DNA of 64,000 nucleotides. Source: Labia minor. Taxonomy: Eukaryota; Arthropoda; Insecta; Dermaptera; Spongiphoridae. The translations under genes were made by a program, and so were the position numbers. The stretch spans positions 22,249,146-22,313,145 of the forward strand of contig OY720348.1 of the NCBI GenBank assembly GCA_963082975.1, read 5' to 3'. Of the stretch, positions 11,115 through 21,774 are shown piece by piece. Under the pieces are notes generated by a model. That model worked only from the letters and a program-made list of their open reading frames with translations, had not been told where the DNA came from and ran no database searches. Each line of letters starts with the position of its first letter. The first letter of the stretch is position 1.

Positions 11115-11845
11115 CTTTAAGTACTTATTAGTTATAACTCATCTTTTTCTTCTTCTCATCATCAACAACCCTCCCCCCACATACGTTTCATGTTAGCCTC
11201 TACTTTCTTTTTATAATAATAATAATAATTCATTTTATTAGACTTATTATAATATTCTAATTCATCTATTTTATATTTATAAGTTAACAATAGGAATCCA
11301 GTAAAATGTAAATTTTATGGATGAAAAAGTCTCTTCTACTTGCTACCCTTATATATGGGTAGGTCTTAATGTTCAAAAGACCTAGTTTTTTTTAGTTTAC
11401 ATCATAAACTAGTTGGACCATTCTTTATTTTTGTATCAAATTATCTTATCTTTAATCTTAAATGATAACCAAAAAAAAAAAAAAAAATTAAGGCATTCCT
11501 TTTAATTCAGGTGATTTAGTAAAGAACCTAATCGAATAATATTGATTCGGAATTTAAAAATGATTGTGAGAAAAGCAAATATGATTTCTGTGAAAGGCAA
11601 AAGAATTTGTGAAATAATCCAAGTTTAATGTCCACTTTTCGTGAGGTGCCATGATTGAGTCCAACCAACAACCGATACCATTTACATAGATTTTCTCACA
11701 TTTTTAATCCATCACCATTATTTCATTATTTCTCTCTTCCGTTTCTCTCTTTTCTCCCTCCTTCCTTCTATAGCATGTCTTTTGAGAAGAATTTTTTTTT
11801 GTTCGAATTAAACAACTAGATACACAAAATATAATTTATCATAAA

Positions 11846-11891
<46 letters not shown>

Positions 11892-12170
11892 TAGAAATAC
11901 ATTAGAACAAGTAAACAAAATCTAATTTTTTAATTACAGTATATATATCTACTTGTAAAAATATATAATAATATTATTACATTAAAAATAAAGATTAAGA
12001 ATTCTTTTTATCAACGTTTATAAATAAATAATGAAAATATTAAAAAAAATGAATGAAAAATATAAATGATGTATATTCTTTTGGTCATTTATATATTAGA
12101 TAATTAAATATTTAATTAAAGAAATAAACTAATAATTATATCTCTTTTATAATACTCGTATATCTCGTAT
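11115..12170. other. AT-rich DNA, TA tract, no gene seen
   Basis: A TA tract spans about 11850-11889. A mixed-composition patch at 11570-11780 ends in a CT-rich run (TCTCTCTTTTCTCCCTCCTT). No coding or terminal-repeat signal was recognised. Confidence 0.5.
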
Positions 12171-12171
12171 A

Positions 12172-12710
12172 TTAGGTTGTTCAGAAAGTAATTTCGTTTT
12201 TTTCGACAGAGAATTTAATTTTATTTTTTCGAACACAACTTCACACTCAAGCCGCATAATCATTTTATGTTTGGAGCGCTGATATAGCAATGCTTGTGTG
12301 TGAAAAAGTTCAATTAAATCTACGAAGTAGTTTTATGGTTGGTGCCCTTTTAAATAGGAGAGCAATAAGCAGCATTTTCGTCATATTTAACTTATTTCCT
12401 ATAGAAAAGGTAAGAATGATGTTTATGATGTCTATTGAGAAGATGTTTTGACAGTGCCAGGACTGATTTGCAAAATTTAGATCCGGCAATTTTGATGTCG
12501 AAGATGGATGGACCTCTTACTGGAAGGCCTGTTGAAGATGATAAAGACGCAATAGATGCATTAGTTGGTTTTTTGGACGGTAATACTTTTACTTCAAATG
12601 ATGAGGTTAAAACAATCATCTGAATCAGTTTTTTGCCAACAAATATTCATTGTACAAAAATTGCACTTCAGTTTTACAAAATTGACGAAATTACTTTCCG
12701 AACTACTTAA
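12172..12710 (+). mobile_element. Deleted mariner, family M4
   Basis: Flanked by TA (12170-12171 and 12711-12712). Terminal inverted repeats of about 28 bp: TTAGGTTGTTCAGAAAGTAA and TTTCGT on the left, and on the right GACGAAATTACTTTCCGAAC with CTACTTAA. These resemble common insect mariner ends. The interior keeps a fragment of transposase N-terminus. About 540 bp, well below the ~1.3 kb of a full element. Confidence 0.8.
12435..12623 (+). pseudogene. mariner transposase N-terminal fragment (M4)
   Basis: The translated frame contains GPLTGRPVEDDKDAIDALV, matching the linker after the helix-turn-helix of mariner transposases (normally ..PRSGRPVE.DD..ALL..). Upstream residues, FDSARTDLQNLDPAILMSK, fit the degraded end of the HTH domain. 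No catalytic motif is present and a stop follows. Product would be non-functional. Confidence 0.5.
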
Positions 12711-12712
12711 TA

Positions 12713-13838
12713 TATATATACATAGCTTAATTTTTATTCTATTAATATTTTAAATTATTAATTAAAGTCAAATAATTTTTAAGTAAATTATTTTATATAT
12801 ATATATATAACTTATTTATTTTCTACATTTTATCTAATTAATTTAAAGTAGGATGGAGTCAATTCATTCCAGTCCAGATAATTTATAAATCGTTTTATTT
12901 ATTTGTTTATGTATTTTTGGAATCTATGGATAACGAATGCAATCTGGTAACCAACTATTTGAATAATATATTTTTACATCAAAGGTCAATTATTTATTTT
13001 ATGTGGAATTATATATAAATAATAGGGACGAGTTTTGATTAGGTATACAAATATTTTCCTATTATATAAAATAAAAGGTGATTAATACTCCCTTGCTAAA
13101 AACTTAAAATCATAAACTATATTGAAATAAAAGGAATTAATTCGGGATTAAATTTTGTTATTATTCAATAGTATACCTAATTATAATAATTAAATATGTC
13201 TGAATGATTGTTAAGAGATTTATTTATTATATTAAAAGATTAACCCCAGGATGGCAAATTTTCCTTGGCATTTTCAATTACCAGATAAAAAAAAATATTT
13301 ACTAACATAATAATATCCTCGTATTAATATTAAAAAATTAGTATTTATTTAGTATATAATGTATTTATATTTATTATTATATATTTATTTATTTTCCAAA
13401 ATATACAATATGAAATATTATTTAGTTTTATTTTATATTGAAAACTAATCTTCTAATTGAGCATACACAGATCATAAGTAACAATTTCTCTCAAAAGACG
13501 ATAACTTTAAAATATTTGAAGTGCAAACAAGTATTTTCATAATTTATTTATTCTCAAAAATACATATTTCTGTTAAAGTCAATTTGTAATATATTTATTA
13601 TAATTATTCTAATTAAAAAACTTTTGTTAGTACCATTTATTACCAAAATTACTCGCACTAGACTTTGTATTATCTTTTTCAATCTTTTAATAGTAATAAT
13701 AATACCAATAATATAAATCAAGAAAATTATATTTTATTATTATGTATAAACGAACCCGTTGCAAAATGAATTTGTAACTAACTTCATAATGTTTCAGACA
13801 TCACATACATACGACGGAAATTATTATTATAGATTATA
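12713..13838. other. AT-rich DNA, no gene seen
   Basis: AT-rich sequence without long frames, structural repeats or recognisable element ends. Confidence 0.55.
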
Positions 13839-14032
13839 TACGAGGTGTGTCTAAAAAGTTCGGTGAATGGTCTCAGAAGTGGGTATTCAAAGTTTGATAG
13901 AAGCACGAGAAGCACTATAGACATGTCTGGACTTGATCTCTGTCAGTGCTTGCTCAATACTTCTAATGCATTGTTTATTGCATTCATTTTAATTGAATGT
14001 TGTGAATAGTACGCGTCATGGATCATGGATTA

Positions 14033-14216
14033 ACGACACAACATTAAGTTTTGCTTTAAATTGGGTAAAACATCGACAGAAACCTATAAGATGTTGGTGA
14101 AGATGTACGGGCAGGATGCTGTGAGTAAGAACTGTGTTTTTGATTGGTTTGTACGCTTTCGTGCTGGTAAGGAAGGACAATCGATGGAATGGCGGTCACC
14201 TACCTCCCCGCGACAA
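14033..14216 (+). pseudogene. mariner transposase fragment, plus strand (M2)
   Basis: The frame reads RHNIKFCFKLGKTSTETYKM then LVKMYGQDAVSK and VFDWFVRFRAGKE, the helix-turn-helix of mariner transposase. It then jumps directly to QSMEWRSPTSPR, which in intact enzymes lies well beyond this point, after the first catalytic aspartate. About 100 residues, including that active-site segment, are missing, so it is inactive. Confidence 0.8.
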
Positions 14217-14740
14217 ACAAAAAGCCATACGGTAAAATCCTTGGATTCGATTCCATTCCATCGATTGTCTTTTGGTTTCGGGGTTGTACTGTAACTGTCT
14301 CCTGTAACAATGGAACCTAGAAAGGTCCCTATCGCACATGTCGATGAAATCGCCACAGATCTCAAAACTTCTTGCTTTTGTTCATCTGTTAGCATGTGCG
14401 GCACAGATCGTGAACAAATCTTGTGTTTGCCAAATTCTTCATGGACGATGGCCCTTAGTGTGTCTTTGCTAACACCCAAATCTTCGGCTATTAATCGCAG
14501 AGTCAATCGCCGATCTTATATTAGCATCTCTCGTACACATTTAGTGTTTTTTGGTGTCCTGCTTGTGGATGGCCGGCATGAACATGGTTGGTCCTCCACA
14601 AATTCCTTACCAGCGCGAAAGCGTACAAACCAATCAAAAACACATTTCTTACTCACAGCATCCTGCCCGTACATCTTCACCAACATCTTATAGGTTTCTG
14701 TCGCTGTTTTACCCAATTTAAAGCAAAACTTATTGTTGTG
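14084..14740 (-). pseudogene. mariner transposase fragment, minus strand (M2)
   Basis: On the minus strand, from about 14740, comes the same helix-turn-helix start (GKTATETYKMLVKMYGQDAV), continuing FVEDQPCSCRPSTSRTP; after a stop the next frame has LRLIAEDLGVSKDTLRAIVH and HMLTDEQKQEVLRSV, then IVTGDS near the first catalytic region, where the frame shifts into PKPKDNRWNG, the shifted form of KRQSMEW. The remainder of the catalytic domain is absent. It reads into the inverted plus-strand copy, so the two fragments overlap on opposite strands. Confidence 0.75.
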
Positions 14741-14874
14741 TCGTTAATCCATGATCCATGACGCGTACTAAAAATTTTACCTTTTTTTTTTATTTTTTTT
14801 AAGAGCCATATTGAATGAAAAATCGAAAATAAGAACCAAACTGATTGTAAGAAAACGTTCGTCAGACCTAAATA

Positions 14875-14962
14875 TTTAAAAACCGGGACAATAGACTGTC
14901 CCGAAGATATTTTTCGGGACGCCGGGACAGAGAACCTAAAACCGGGACGTTTGGCCACCCTA
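14875..14962. repeat. End of an unclassified DNA transposon-like repeat
   Basis: Contains repeated CCGGGACAATAGACTGTCCC-type and ACCGGGACGTTTGGCCACCC motifs. GGGTGGCCAAACGTCCCGG is the kind of terminus seen on widespread hAT-like repeats. Only this end is seen; the other side merges into a T-rich tract at 14780-14800. Weak call. Confidence 0.3.
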
Positions 14963-15622
14963 ATTAATGATAACAAAAATAGATAAATATCTAAAAAAAA
15001 TAATAATAAAAATATACTTTATTATAAACTCAGAAAGAGCTTTACACTTAATTATTTAAACTTCATTAGTGTCACTTACTAGAAATGGACTCAAATTGTT
15101 TTAAATAAAAATTAAAAAAAATAAAAAAAAAATTATTATTAGAAAAATAATTATTTATATCTTAAATTTGACATAATTAAAAATTAAAATAAAAATATGA
15201 GATTTTAGAGATTAAAATAATATTTATAAAGGTAATTGATCTTAATTTAACAAAATCGAATTCAAATCGAAATTTAATATATGCATATATGTATTTATCT
15301 ACATTAATTAGCTTAATTATTTAAAGTGTCTTATAGTTTAATACCATAAATCCATTTATCATTATTAAAAATTAACCAATTTATGACGAATTCATATTTC
15401 TAATAAAATCAGGTAATGGATTTGAAATTATTATTTGATTGTTAATTAACTGCCGTTTTTTTAATGTATATACATTTATATATATATCTAATCAATATAT
15501 TCATTACAATATTCATTTACTATTAAATGTATAATCAAATTTATAAGATCCTATTCCTACTTGTTACTAGAATTAAATAACTAATTTAAAAACAATTAAA
15601 TTTTGTAAAATAGTATAGAGTA
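14963..15622. other. AT-rich DNA, no gene seen
   Basis: AT-rich sequence up to the LTR complex. The last bases, GAGTA, followed by CCTG, match what is expected just beyond the end of a family A repeat. Confidence 0.5.
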
Positions 15623-15626
15623 CCTG

Positions 15627-17449
15627 TGTAATATATTGGAAATATATTATCTTGGTGTGATGTGTTGGAAATATATTATCTTAGTGTAATGGAAATATAT
15701 TATATTTAATATATTGGAAATATATTATCTTAGTGTAATGGAAATATATTATAGAATATGTATAATATATTTAGAATATGTTGGAATAGATTATATAATA
15801 TATAGAATAAGACGAAGGAAGGCCTTAGCTGGCATTCCTAGTAGAATGATAATTCCGTGAGAATAAAATATGATAATAGTTATATAAGTAAAGAAGGATT
15901 GTAGTGGGTGGGAGTGAGACGGAGGTATGTTGATAATGGATTATCGCTGGCCGCCCGTTCAAGGCTACTGGGGGGTAATGGAATTTGCATAGGTAGCGTC
16001 TGATTAAGTTAAGAAAGATTATAATAAGTGGAAGTGAGATGAACGATGACGGAGGGGTGAAAAGGGGGGCAGCGACAGGAAGGAGCCAGCCGGGGAATGC
16101 GAATCGTGTGGGAAGTTATGACTACCGTTGTACACACGCCTGCTCAAGGTGACGGGAAAGAAATAAGAAATGCGTGGGTGACATATGAACCGCGTGGGAC
16201 ATTCGTTCAAGGCTATGAGGCGAGACCATAATATGCAGATTTTTGCATTACAGAAAAGAGGGGGATGGGTGCCCAGTAAAGGAGGAGGGAATTGAGAGGA
16301 GAAGAGGAAGAAGAGGTAGAAAAACAAACAGCGCGGACAGGCCAGGGCAGTCAGAAAGTGAGAAAGTTACAAGGGTCGTAAGATGTGATACACGGAGGCC
16401 CCCCGGCAGGGGAAGAGAGGGGGTAGGATGGAAAGTGTGCAGTGTATGATGTATTATAAGGGGATGAATTATTGTTAAGTGATTGTGAGTGTTTGTGTTA
16501 ATATTTTTAATTATATCAAGTGTTAATATTTTTAGTTATATCCATAGTAAGTGTTCGGCCGACACGACAACCAATTGTAAGTCAAATAACATGTATTTTA
16601 AATAGATTAAATAAAATATTTTCAAAAGATATTAATATCACATTGAAAAGTAATATAAATTTCTTAAGTAATTTGTAATTAAATTGTGTAAATTATAATT
16701 GTATGAATTTCTGATTTTAAATAAATTAAATAAAATATTTTCAAAAGATATTGATATCAAATTGAATAAGTAATATAAATTTGATTAAGTAACTGATAAT
16801 TAAATTTTGTAAATTATAATTGAATGAATTCAGAATATGAAATAAATTAAATGAAATGTTTCTAATTAAATTACTATACATTTTATCGGGTAACTTGTAA
16901 TTGAATTGTTTAAATTATAATTAAATGGATTAATACAAAATTAATTAAATAAACAAGTTAAATTATGTGAATTATAATTAAATGGATTAATGTAAAATTA
17001 ATTAAATAAACAAGTGAAATTAAATAAATTATATTTAAAAGAATTAATGTAGAATTGATTGAATAAATAAATTAAATAATATAAATTAGGATTAAATGGA
17101 TTAATATAAAATTAATTAAATAACAAGTTAAATTAAATAAATTATATCTAAAAGAATTAATGTAAAACTGATTGAATAAATAAATTACATAAATTATAAT
17201 TAACTGGATTAATGTAACCTTATTAAATGAACAAGTTAAATAAATTGTAATTTGAAGAGACTAATAATTTGAACTCGATCAATAATTGTATCTTGATTAA
17301 ATAAACAAATTAACTTAAGTTAAAGGATGTTAATAATAACCAATTTGACCCGCTCGTCGCATACAGGTGGCATAATCTTGTTCCTTCCCTTCTAGTATTA
17401 TGTAAAGTAAATGCTCGGCTTTAAAGTAAGTACTCGGCTCTATGTTACA
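15627..17449 (+). repeat. 5' LTR, type A (1823 bp), left element
   Basis: Begins TGTAATATATTGG and ends TATGTTACA, the TG..CA rule. The first ~200 bp are tandem-like TGGAAATATATTATCTTAGT repeats not found in LTR-B. From about 16000 the sequence is nearly identical to LTR-B at 20080 onward, including GACAGGAAGGAGCCAGCCGG. TGTATTATAAGGGG near 16450 could be a TATA-like promoter element. There is no convincing coding frame; the frames at 16019-16449 are not protein-like. Confidence 0.85.
16905..17220 (+). repeat. ~57 bp tandem repeat inside the LTR
   Basis: Alternating GGATTAAT and GAATTAAT anchors at 16927, 16984, 17041, 17098, 17154 and 17206 (spacing 52-57) in AT-rich units containing AAATTAATTAAATAAACAAG. 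The other LTRs carry the same array. Confidence 0.75.
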
Positions 17450-17451
17450 AC

Positions 17452-17469
17452 TGGTGTCAGGTGTGGGGT
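17452..17469 (+). other. Primer-binding site, left LTR element
   Basis: TGGTGTCAGGTGTGGGG starts two bases (AC) after the LTR end at 17449. It would pair with the 3' end of a tRNA ending in CCA. I cannot say which tRNA. Confidence 0.7.
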
Positions 17470-17751
17470 TGAGGGTTTAGGGTTGGAGGGTTAACTAATG
17501 AAGCTCGGGATAATTATTGGACGCTATCGGCTAACTGGGGGATAACAGATTTTCTTTCTTAGGTGAGGGAGAGTACGGAAAAATTAAACCCTAGACCTGG
17601 TGTTTGCTCAATATCAAAGTTGAAAACACCCCCCACGAGAAATGGAGGAACAGATACATAATGATGAATAACAAGATACACAAAGATCGATAACTCCCAG
17701 CTATATGTTAAGTCAGCTATTAGAAAATTGGGATGGAAATGAGGATATCAG

Positions 17752-17788
<37 letters not shown>

Positions 17789-17879
17789 AACAGTTAAAAG
17801 ATATGGCCACTTTAGGAAATTGGACAGAAGAAGGGGCGAAAATTATTTTGAAAGATTATTTTGTTAGATGTTTTCATAC

Positions 17880-18195
17880 AGGGATTACGGGGAGAGACTG
17901 GTAGGAATGTAAGAGTAGCAGTTCCAAGGGATAGGAATAAAGCGCTGGAGATAGGCGAAACATGGGAAATAGAGGAGCGAGATAAGCAGGAAGGCAGGAC
18001 AAGGGAATAGTGGAGGGGATGTCGCCCTGGGCGGGGATGGGGCAAATGGACCTATTCTTCAATAAGTTTGAGCAGCTGGCCAAAATGGGTAACATACCCG
18101 ACGACCAGAGGAAGGAGGTCGTGGAGTGGAAGATGGAGGGAACGGCGTTGAGGGTCGTCCGAAGATACCCAACGATAACACTTAGGAATGGGTGA
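17880..18195 (+). pseudogene. Gag-like remnant, left LTR element
   Basis: Sense-strand frames show GLRGETGRNVRVAVPRDRNK and ALEIGETWEIEERDKQ, ending at a TAG at about 18008, then in another frame MDLFFNKFEQLAKMGNIPDD, QRKEVVEWKMEGTALRVVRR and YP. The composition and spacing resemble retrotransposon Gag capsid segments. Gag would form the particle that packages element RNA. Stops and frame changes show it is broken. A 31 T run at 17756-17786 lies just upstream. The mirror copy is at 23458-23770. Confidence 0.45.
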
Positions 18196-18364
18196 AGAAA
18201 CAACCAAGAGCGAGGTTCAAACTGGAAGACACGGCTCACGAGTAACCCTGCGATTAGGGGCAGGTGATACAATGGTAAACGGGAAGGACACAAGGCTCGG
18301 AGGTGAGAGAAAGGAGGAAGAAATGCAAGAGGAGGTCGCGAGAGCACGAATCGTTAGCCCTGAA

Positions 18365-18760
18365 TAAGAGGACGCGGAATTTGGAGCCATTAGTGGCATT
18401 CCGGCGGTCACTGAGATAGAGGAAGGGCAAGAGGATGTCGTGAGAGCGAGAATAGTTGGCCCTGAACATGCTGACACGAAATTTGGAGCCATTAGTGGCA
18501 TTTCGTCGGTCACCGAGAGAGAAGAAGGGCAAGAGGAGGTCGTGGGAGAAGGAGTCGTAGCACTGAACACGATGACACGGAATTTGGAGCCATTAGTGGC
18601 ATTCCGTCGGTCACCGTGGTAGAAGAGGTGCAAGAGGAAGTTGTGAAAGCGAGAGCACTTAGCACTGAACGAGATGACACGGAATTTGGAGCCATTAGTG
18701 GCATTCCGTCTGTCACCGAGAGAGAAGAAGTGCAAGTGGAGAGCGAGCCAGAAGGGGAGG
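18365..18760 (+). repeat. Four 102 bp (34-residue) coding repeats in the LTR element
   Basis: The block GGAGCCATTAGTGGCATT recurs at 18384, 18486, 18587 and 18689 (spacings 102, 101, 102). In the sense frame it reads DTEFGAISGIPSVTEREE then GQEEVVRARIVGPEH, an acidic, glutamate-rich repeat. The 101 bp spacing is a one-base deletion that shifts the frame for the third unit. The mirror copy is at about 22900-23290. Probably the C-terminal part of a Gag-type protein; role unknown. Confidence 0.75.
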
Positions 18761-19217
18761 AGGAATCCCTCAGGATTGATGGAGGAGATTCGGAGTCTCG
18801 GCGACAGGAGACCGAGACTGGTGAGCAAATTAGTCAAGGGGAAACAGGACAAGCCTCGCGGGTAGAAAGAAGGAACAACGGGACTACGAAGCCATTGACG
18901 ACCCTCACGAAGAAAGACCAGAAGTTCCAATATGGATGCCACGGTTAGGGGTGGCATGGAGGCCCAGCTCAACACCGGAAGCCCGAGAACAAGCACTTCC
19001 CCAACAGCTGGGGCGACAGGGAATACTAGTAGTCGTAAACCACCCGTTGAGGTCCCACCAAAGGGAAAGGGGAGGGCGATCGGAAAAGAGAACCATTAGG
19101 AAGTTTCACGAAAACGGGAGTAAGGTATCTTTGTTCCTTCTCTAGCAGGTTAGACTATCGCTACGATGGGAAAATAGGCAAGGGAGAGGGAAGAGGTAAT
19201 GCCACTGGGAATTTATT

Positions 19218-19400
19218 TTGAACAAGTCGACGTATAATAAATTAATCTTTCTTTATTCATATATTAAAGAGAAGGTATCGGTCATCAGGGAGTCTCGGGA
19301 GAAATTACAGGATGACCGATACGCTCTCTTCGAACGGGAACCGTTGAGGTTGATAGATTTTAAGGAGGATATGCCATATGTTAAACCAGTTTCGAGATGA
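19218..19400 (+). pseudogene. Unidentified reading-frame fragment in the LTR element
   Basis: A 60-residue frame, with KEKVSVIRESREKLQDDRYA and LRLIDFKEDMPYVKPVSR, is charged and protein-like and follows the repeat-containing region. It stops at TGA; downstream frames are short. I do not recognise it. It could be the tail of a second product of the parent element. The same sequence is present inverted at about 22240-22420, with small changes. Confidence 0.25.
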
Positions 19401-19874
19401 CGGAGGGGATTATTTCACATTTGAGTGAGACGCTACCCCCGGCGCGAAGTCGACGTGGTTTGGTAGACGCGGGGGGCACGATTTAAAAATTCGTTTGTTT
19501 TTGAAACTCTAGATAATGAAGATCTGGTGGAATTGAATGCCAGAGTATAAAATTTAAAGGAAGTTAATGACCAAAACACGACGCCTGGGGCAAGCAGTAA
19601 CGTCAGTTCGAAACTGGTTAGAGGATGTCCTCGAGATTGTTACTAGGATTAATTATAGGTATAAGTAGGAAACTCCTCGAAGGACGGGGAGGGATGACCC
19701 CGCTGGAATTACGATCCGTTTGGAAGGAGCGTGCACGGAAGAAGAAGGAGGACGGGAAGCGGCAGAGTCCACTGAGGAGTGATGGTGCTTGGACCAGGGA
19801 CAAAACAGAGGAGGGGACGAACTGTTGAAAAGGATTGTTTCGTGAAAAATCTTTATCCCGAAACAATCTTTTTT

Positions 19875-19888
19875 AAAAGGTGGTGGAG
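19875..19888 (+). other. Polypurine tract, left LTR element
   Basis: AAAAGGTGGTGGAG directly abuts the start of the 3' LTR (TGTAATAT at 19889), the normal plus-strand primer position. Confidence 0.75.
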
Positions 19889-21556
19889 TGTAATATATAT
19901 TGGAGATATATTGTATTGGTGTGACGGAAATGTATTATATTTGATATATTGAAAATTTATTATCTTAGTGTAATGGAAAGATGAATTAGCATTTTTATAA
20001 GCCTGGGAAAATATAATAATTATTATCACTGACCACACGTGCAGGACTGCTGGGGGAGGATGGAATTTGCATACGTTAACGTCTGAGAGGAAATGAGTTA
20101 ACTAATTAAGTTAAGAAAGATTATAATAAGTGCAAGTGAGATGAACGATGCCGGAGGGGTGAAGGGGGTGAGCAGCGACAGGAAGGAGCCAGCCGGGGAA
20201 TGCGAATCGTGTGGGAAGTTATGACTACCGTTGTACACACGCCTGCTCAAGGTGACGGGAAAGAAATAAGAAATGCGTGGGTGACATATGAACCGCGTGG
20301 GACATTCGTTCAAGGCTATGAGGCGAGACCATAATATGCAGATTTTTGCATTACAGAAAAGAGGGGGATGGGTGCCCAGTAAAGGAGGAGGGAATTGAGA
20401 GGAGAAGAGGAAGAAGAGGTAGAAAAAACAAACAGCGCGGACAGGCCAGGGCAGTCAGAAAGTGAGAAAGTTACAAGGGTCGTAAGATGTGATACACGGA
20501 GGCCCCCCGGCAGGGGAAGAGAGGGGGTAGGATGGAAAGTGTGCAGTGTATGATGTATTATAAGGGGATGAATTATTGTTAAGTGATTGTGAGTGTTTGT
20601 GTTAATATTTTTAATTATATCAAGTGTTAATATTTTTAGTTATATCCATAGTAAGTGTTCGGCCGACACGACAACAAATTGTAAGTCAAATAACATGTAT
20701 TTTAAATAGATTAAATAAAATATTTTCAAAAGATATTAATATCACATTGAAAAGTAATATAAATTTCTTAAGTAATTTGTAATTAAATTGTGTAAATTAT
20801 AATTGTATGAATTTCTGATTTTAAATAAATTAAATAAAATATTTTCAAAAGATATTGATATCAAATTGAATAAGTAATATAAATTTGATTAAGTAACTGA
20901 TAATTAAATTTTGTAAATTATAATTGAATGAATTCAGAATATGAAATAAATTAAATGAAATGTTTCTAATTAAATTACTATACATTTTATCGGGTAACTT
21001 GTAATTGAATTGTTTAAATTATAATTAAATGGATTAATACAAAATTAATTAAATAAACAAGTTAAATTATGTGAATTATAATTAAATGGATTAATGTAAA
21101 ATTAATTAAATAAACAAGTGAAATTAAATAAATTATATTTAAAAGAATTAATGTAGAATTGATTGAATAAATAAATTAAATAATATAAATTATAATTAAA
21201 TGGATTAATACAAAATTAATTAAATAAACAAGTTAAATTATGTGAATTATAATTAAAAGAATTAATGTAAAACTGATTGAGTAAATAAATTACATAAATT
21301 ATAATTAACTGGATTAATGTAACCTTATAAAATGAACAAGTTAAATAAATTGTAATTTGAAGAGACTAATAATTTGAACTCGATCAATAATTGTATCTTG
21401 ATTAAACAAATAAACTAACTTAAGCTAAATGATGTTTTTAAATAACCAATTGGACCCGCTCGTCGCATACAGGTGGCATGATCTTGTTCCTTCCCTTCTA
21501 GTATTATGTACAAGTAAATGCTCGGCTTTAAAGTAAGTACTCGGCTCTATGTTACA
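19889..21556 (+). repeat. 3' LTR, type B (1668 bp), left element
   Basis: Begins TGTAATATATATTGGAG and ends TATGTTACA. The U3 start differs clearly from that of the 5' LTR (type A) while the rest is nearly the same. The length equals that of LTR-B(-) at 24222-25889 exactly. It is followed by ACT, which matches the first three bases after the 5' LTR (ACTGG). Confidence 0.85.
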
Positions 21557-21563
21557 ACTTAAG
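21557..21563. other. Junction between the two inverted LTR elements
   Basis: The sequence TGTTACA-ACT-TAAGGCCTT joins the end of LTR-B(+) to the interior of LTR-A(-). AAGGCCTT is itself palindromic. The truncated LTR-A(-) ends here at its position about 201. No target duplication is seen at this internal joint. Confidence 0.7.
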
Positions 21564-21760
21564 GCCTTCCTTCGTCTTATTCTATATATTATATAATCTA
21601 TTCCAACATATTCTAAATATATTATACATATTCTATAATATATTTCCATTACACTAAGATAATATATTTCCAATATATTAAATATAATATATTTCCATTA
21701 CACTAAGATAATATATTTCCAACACATCACACCAAGATAATATATTTCCAATATATTACA
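21560..21760 (-). repeat. Truncated type-A LTR (201 bp), right element
   Basis: Inverted match to the first 201 bp of LTR-A at 15627-15828, ending at the AAGGCCTT junction. It is the 3' LTR of the minus-strand element and keeps only part of U3. Confidence 0.85.
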
Positions 21761-21774
21761 CTCCACCACCTTTT
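21761..21774 (-). other. Polypurine tract, right LTR element
   Basis: CTCCACCACCTTTT on the plus strand is the complement of the left element's tract and abuts the truncated LTR. Confidence 0.75.

Larger units (their letters stand above)
13841..14769. mobile_element. Rearranged mariner (family M2) with inverted duplicate head
   Basis: The left end, preceded by TA at 13839-13840, is CGAGGTGTGTCTAAAAAGTT, a typical mariner terminus. About 13990-14172 reappears in inverted orientation at 14605-14769, including ATGGATCATGGATTAACGAC and the transposase N-terminus. Between them lie transposase fragments in both orientations. The right side stops abruptly at ACGCGTAC with no matching terminal repeat, so it is truncated or a product of inversion. 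Confidence 0.75.

Noticed and set aside
16019-16449. Frames of 68-102 residues inside the LTR
   Set aside because: They lie in LTR sequence on both strands, are not consistent between LTR types A and B, and have no domain features.
17874-18347. 157-residue minus-strand frame (and mirror 23306-23779)
   Set aside because: Also antisense to the Gag-like region; leucine/serine/proline-rich composition fits a reverse-strand shadow.
18217-18996. 259-residue minus-strand open frame (and 297-residue mirror at 22543-23436)
   Set aside because: Antisense to the LTR element's sense frames. It is open because the 102 bp sense repeats contain few stop complements; the translated repeats (GDRRNATNGSKFRV) are shadows of the sense repeats.
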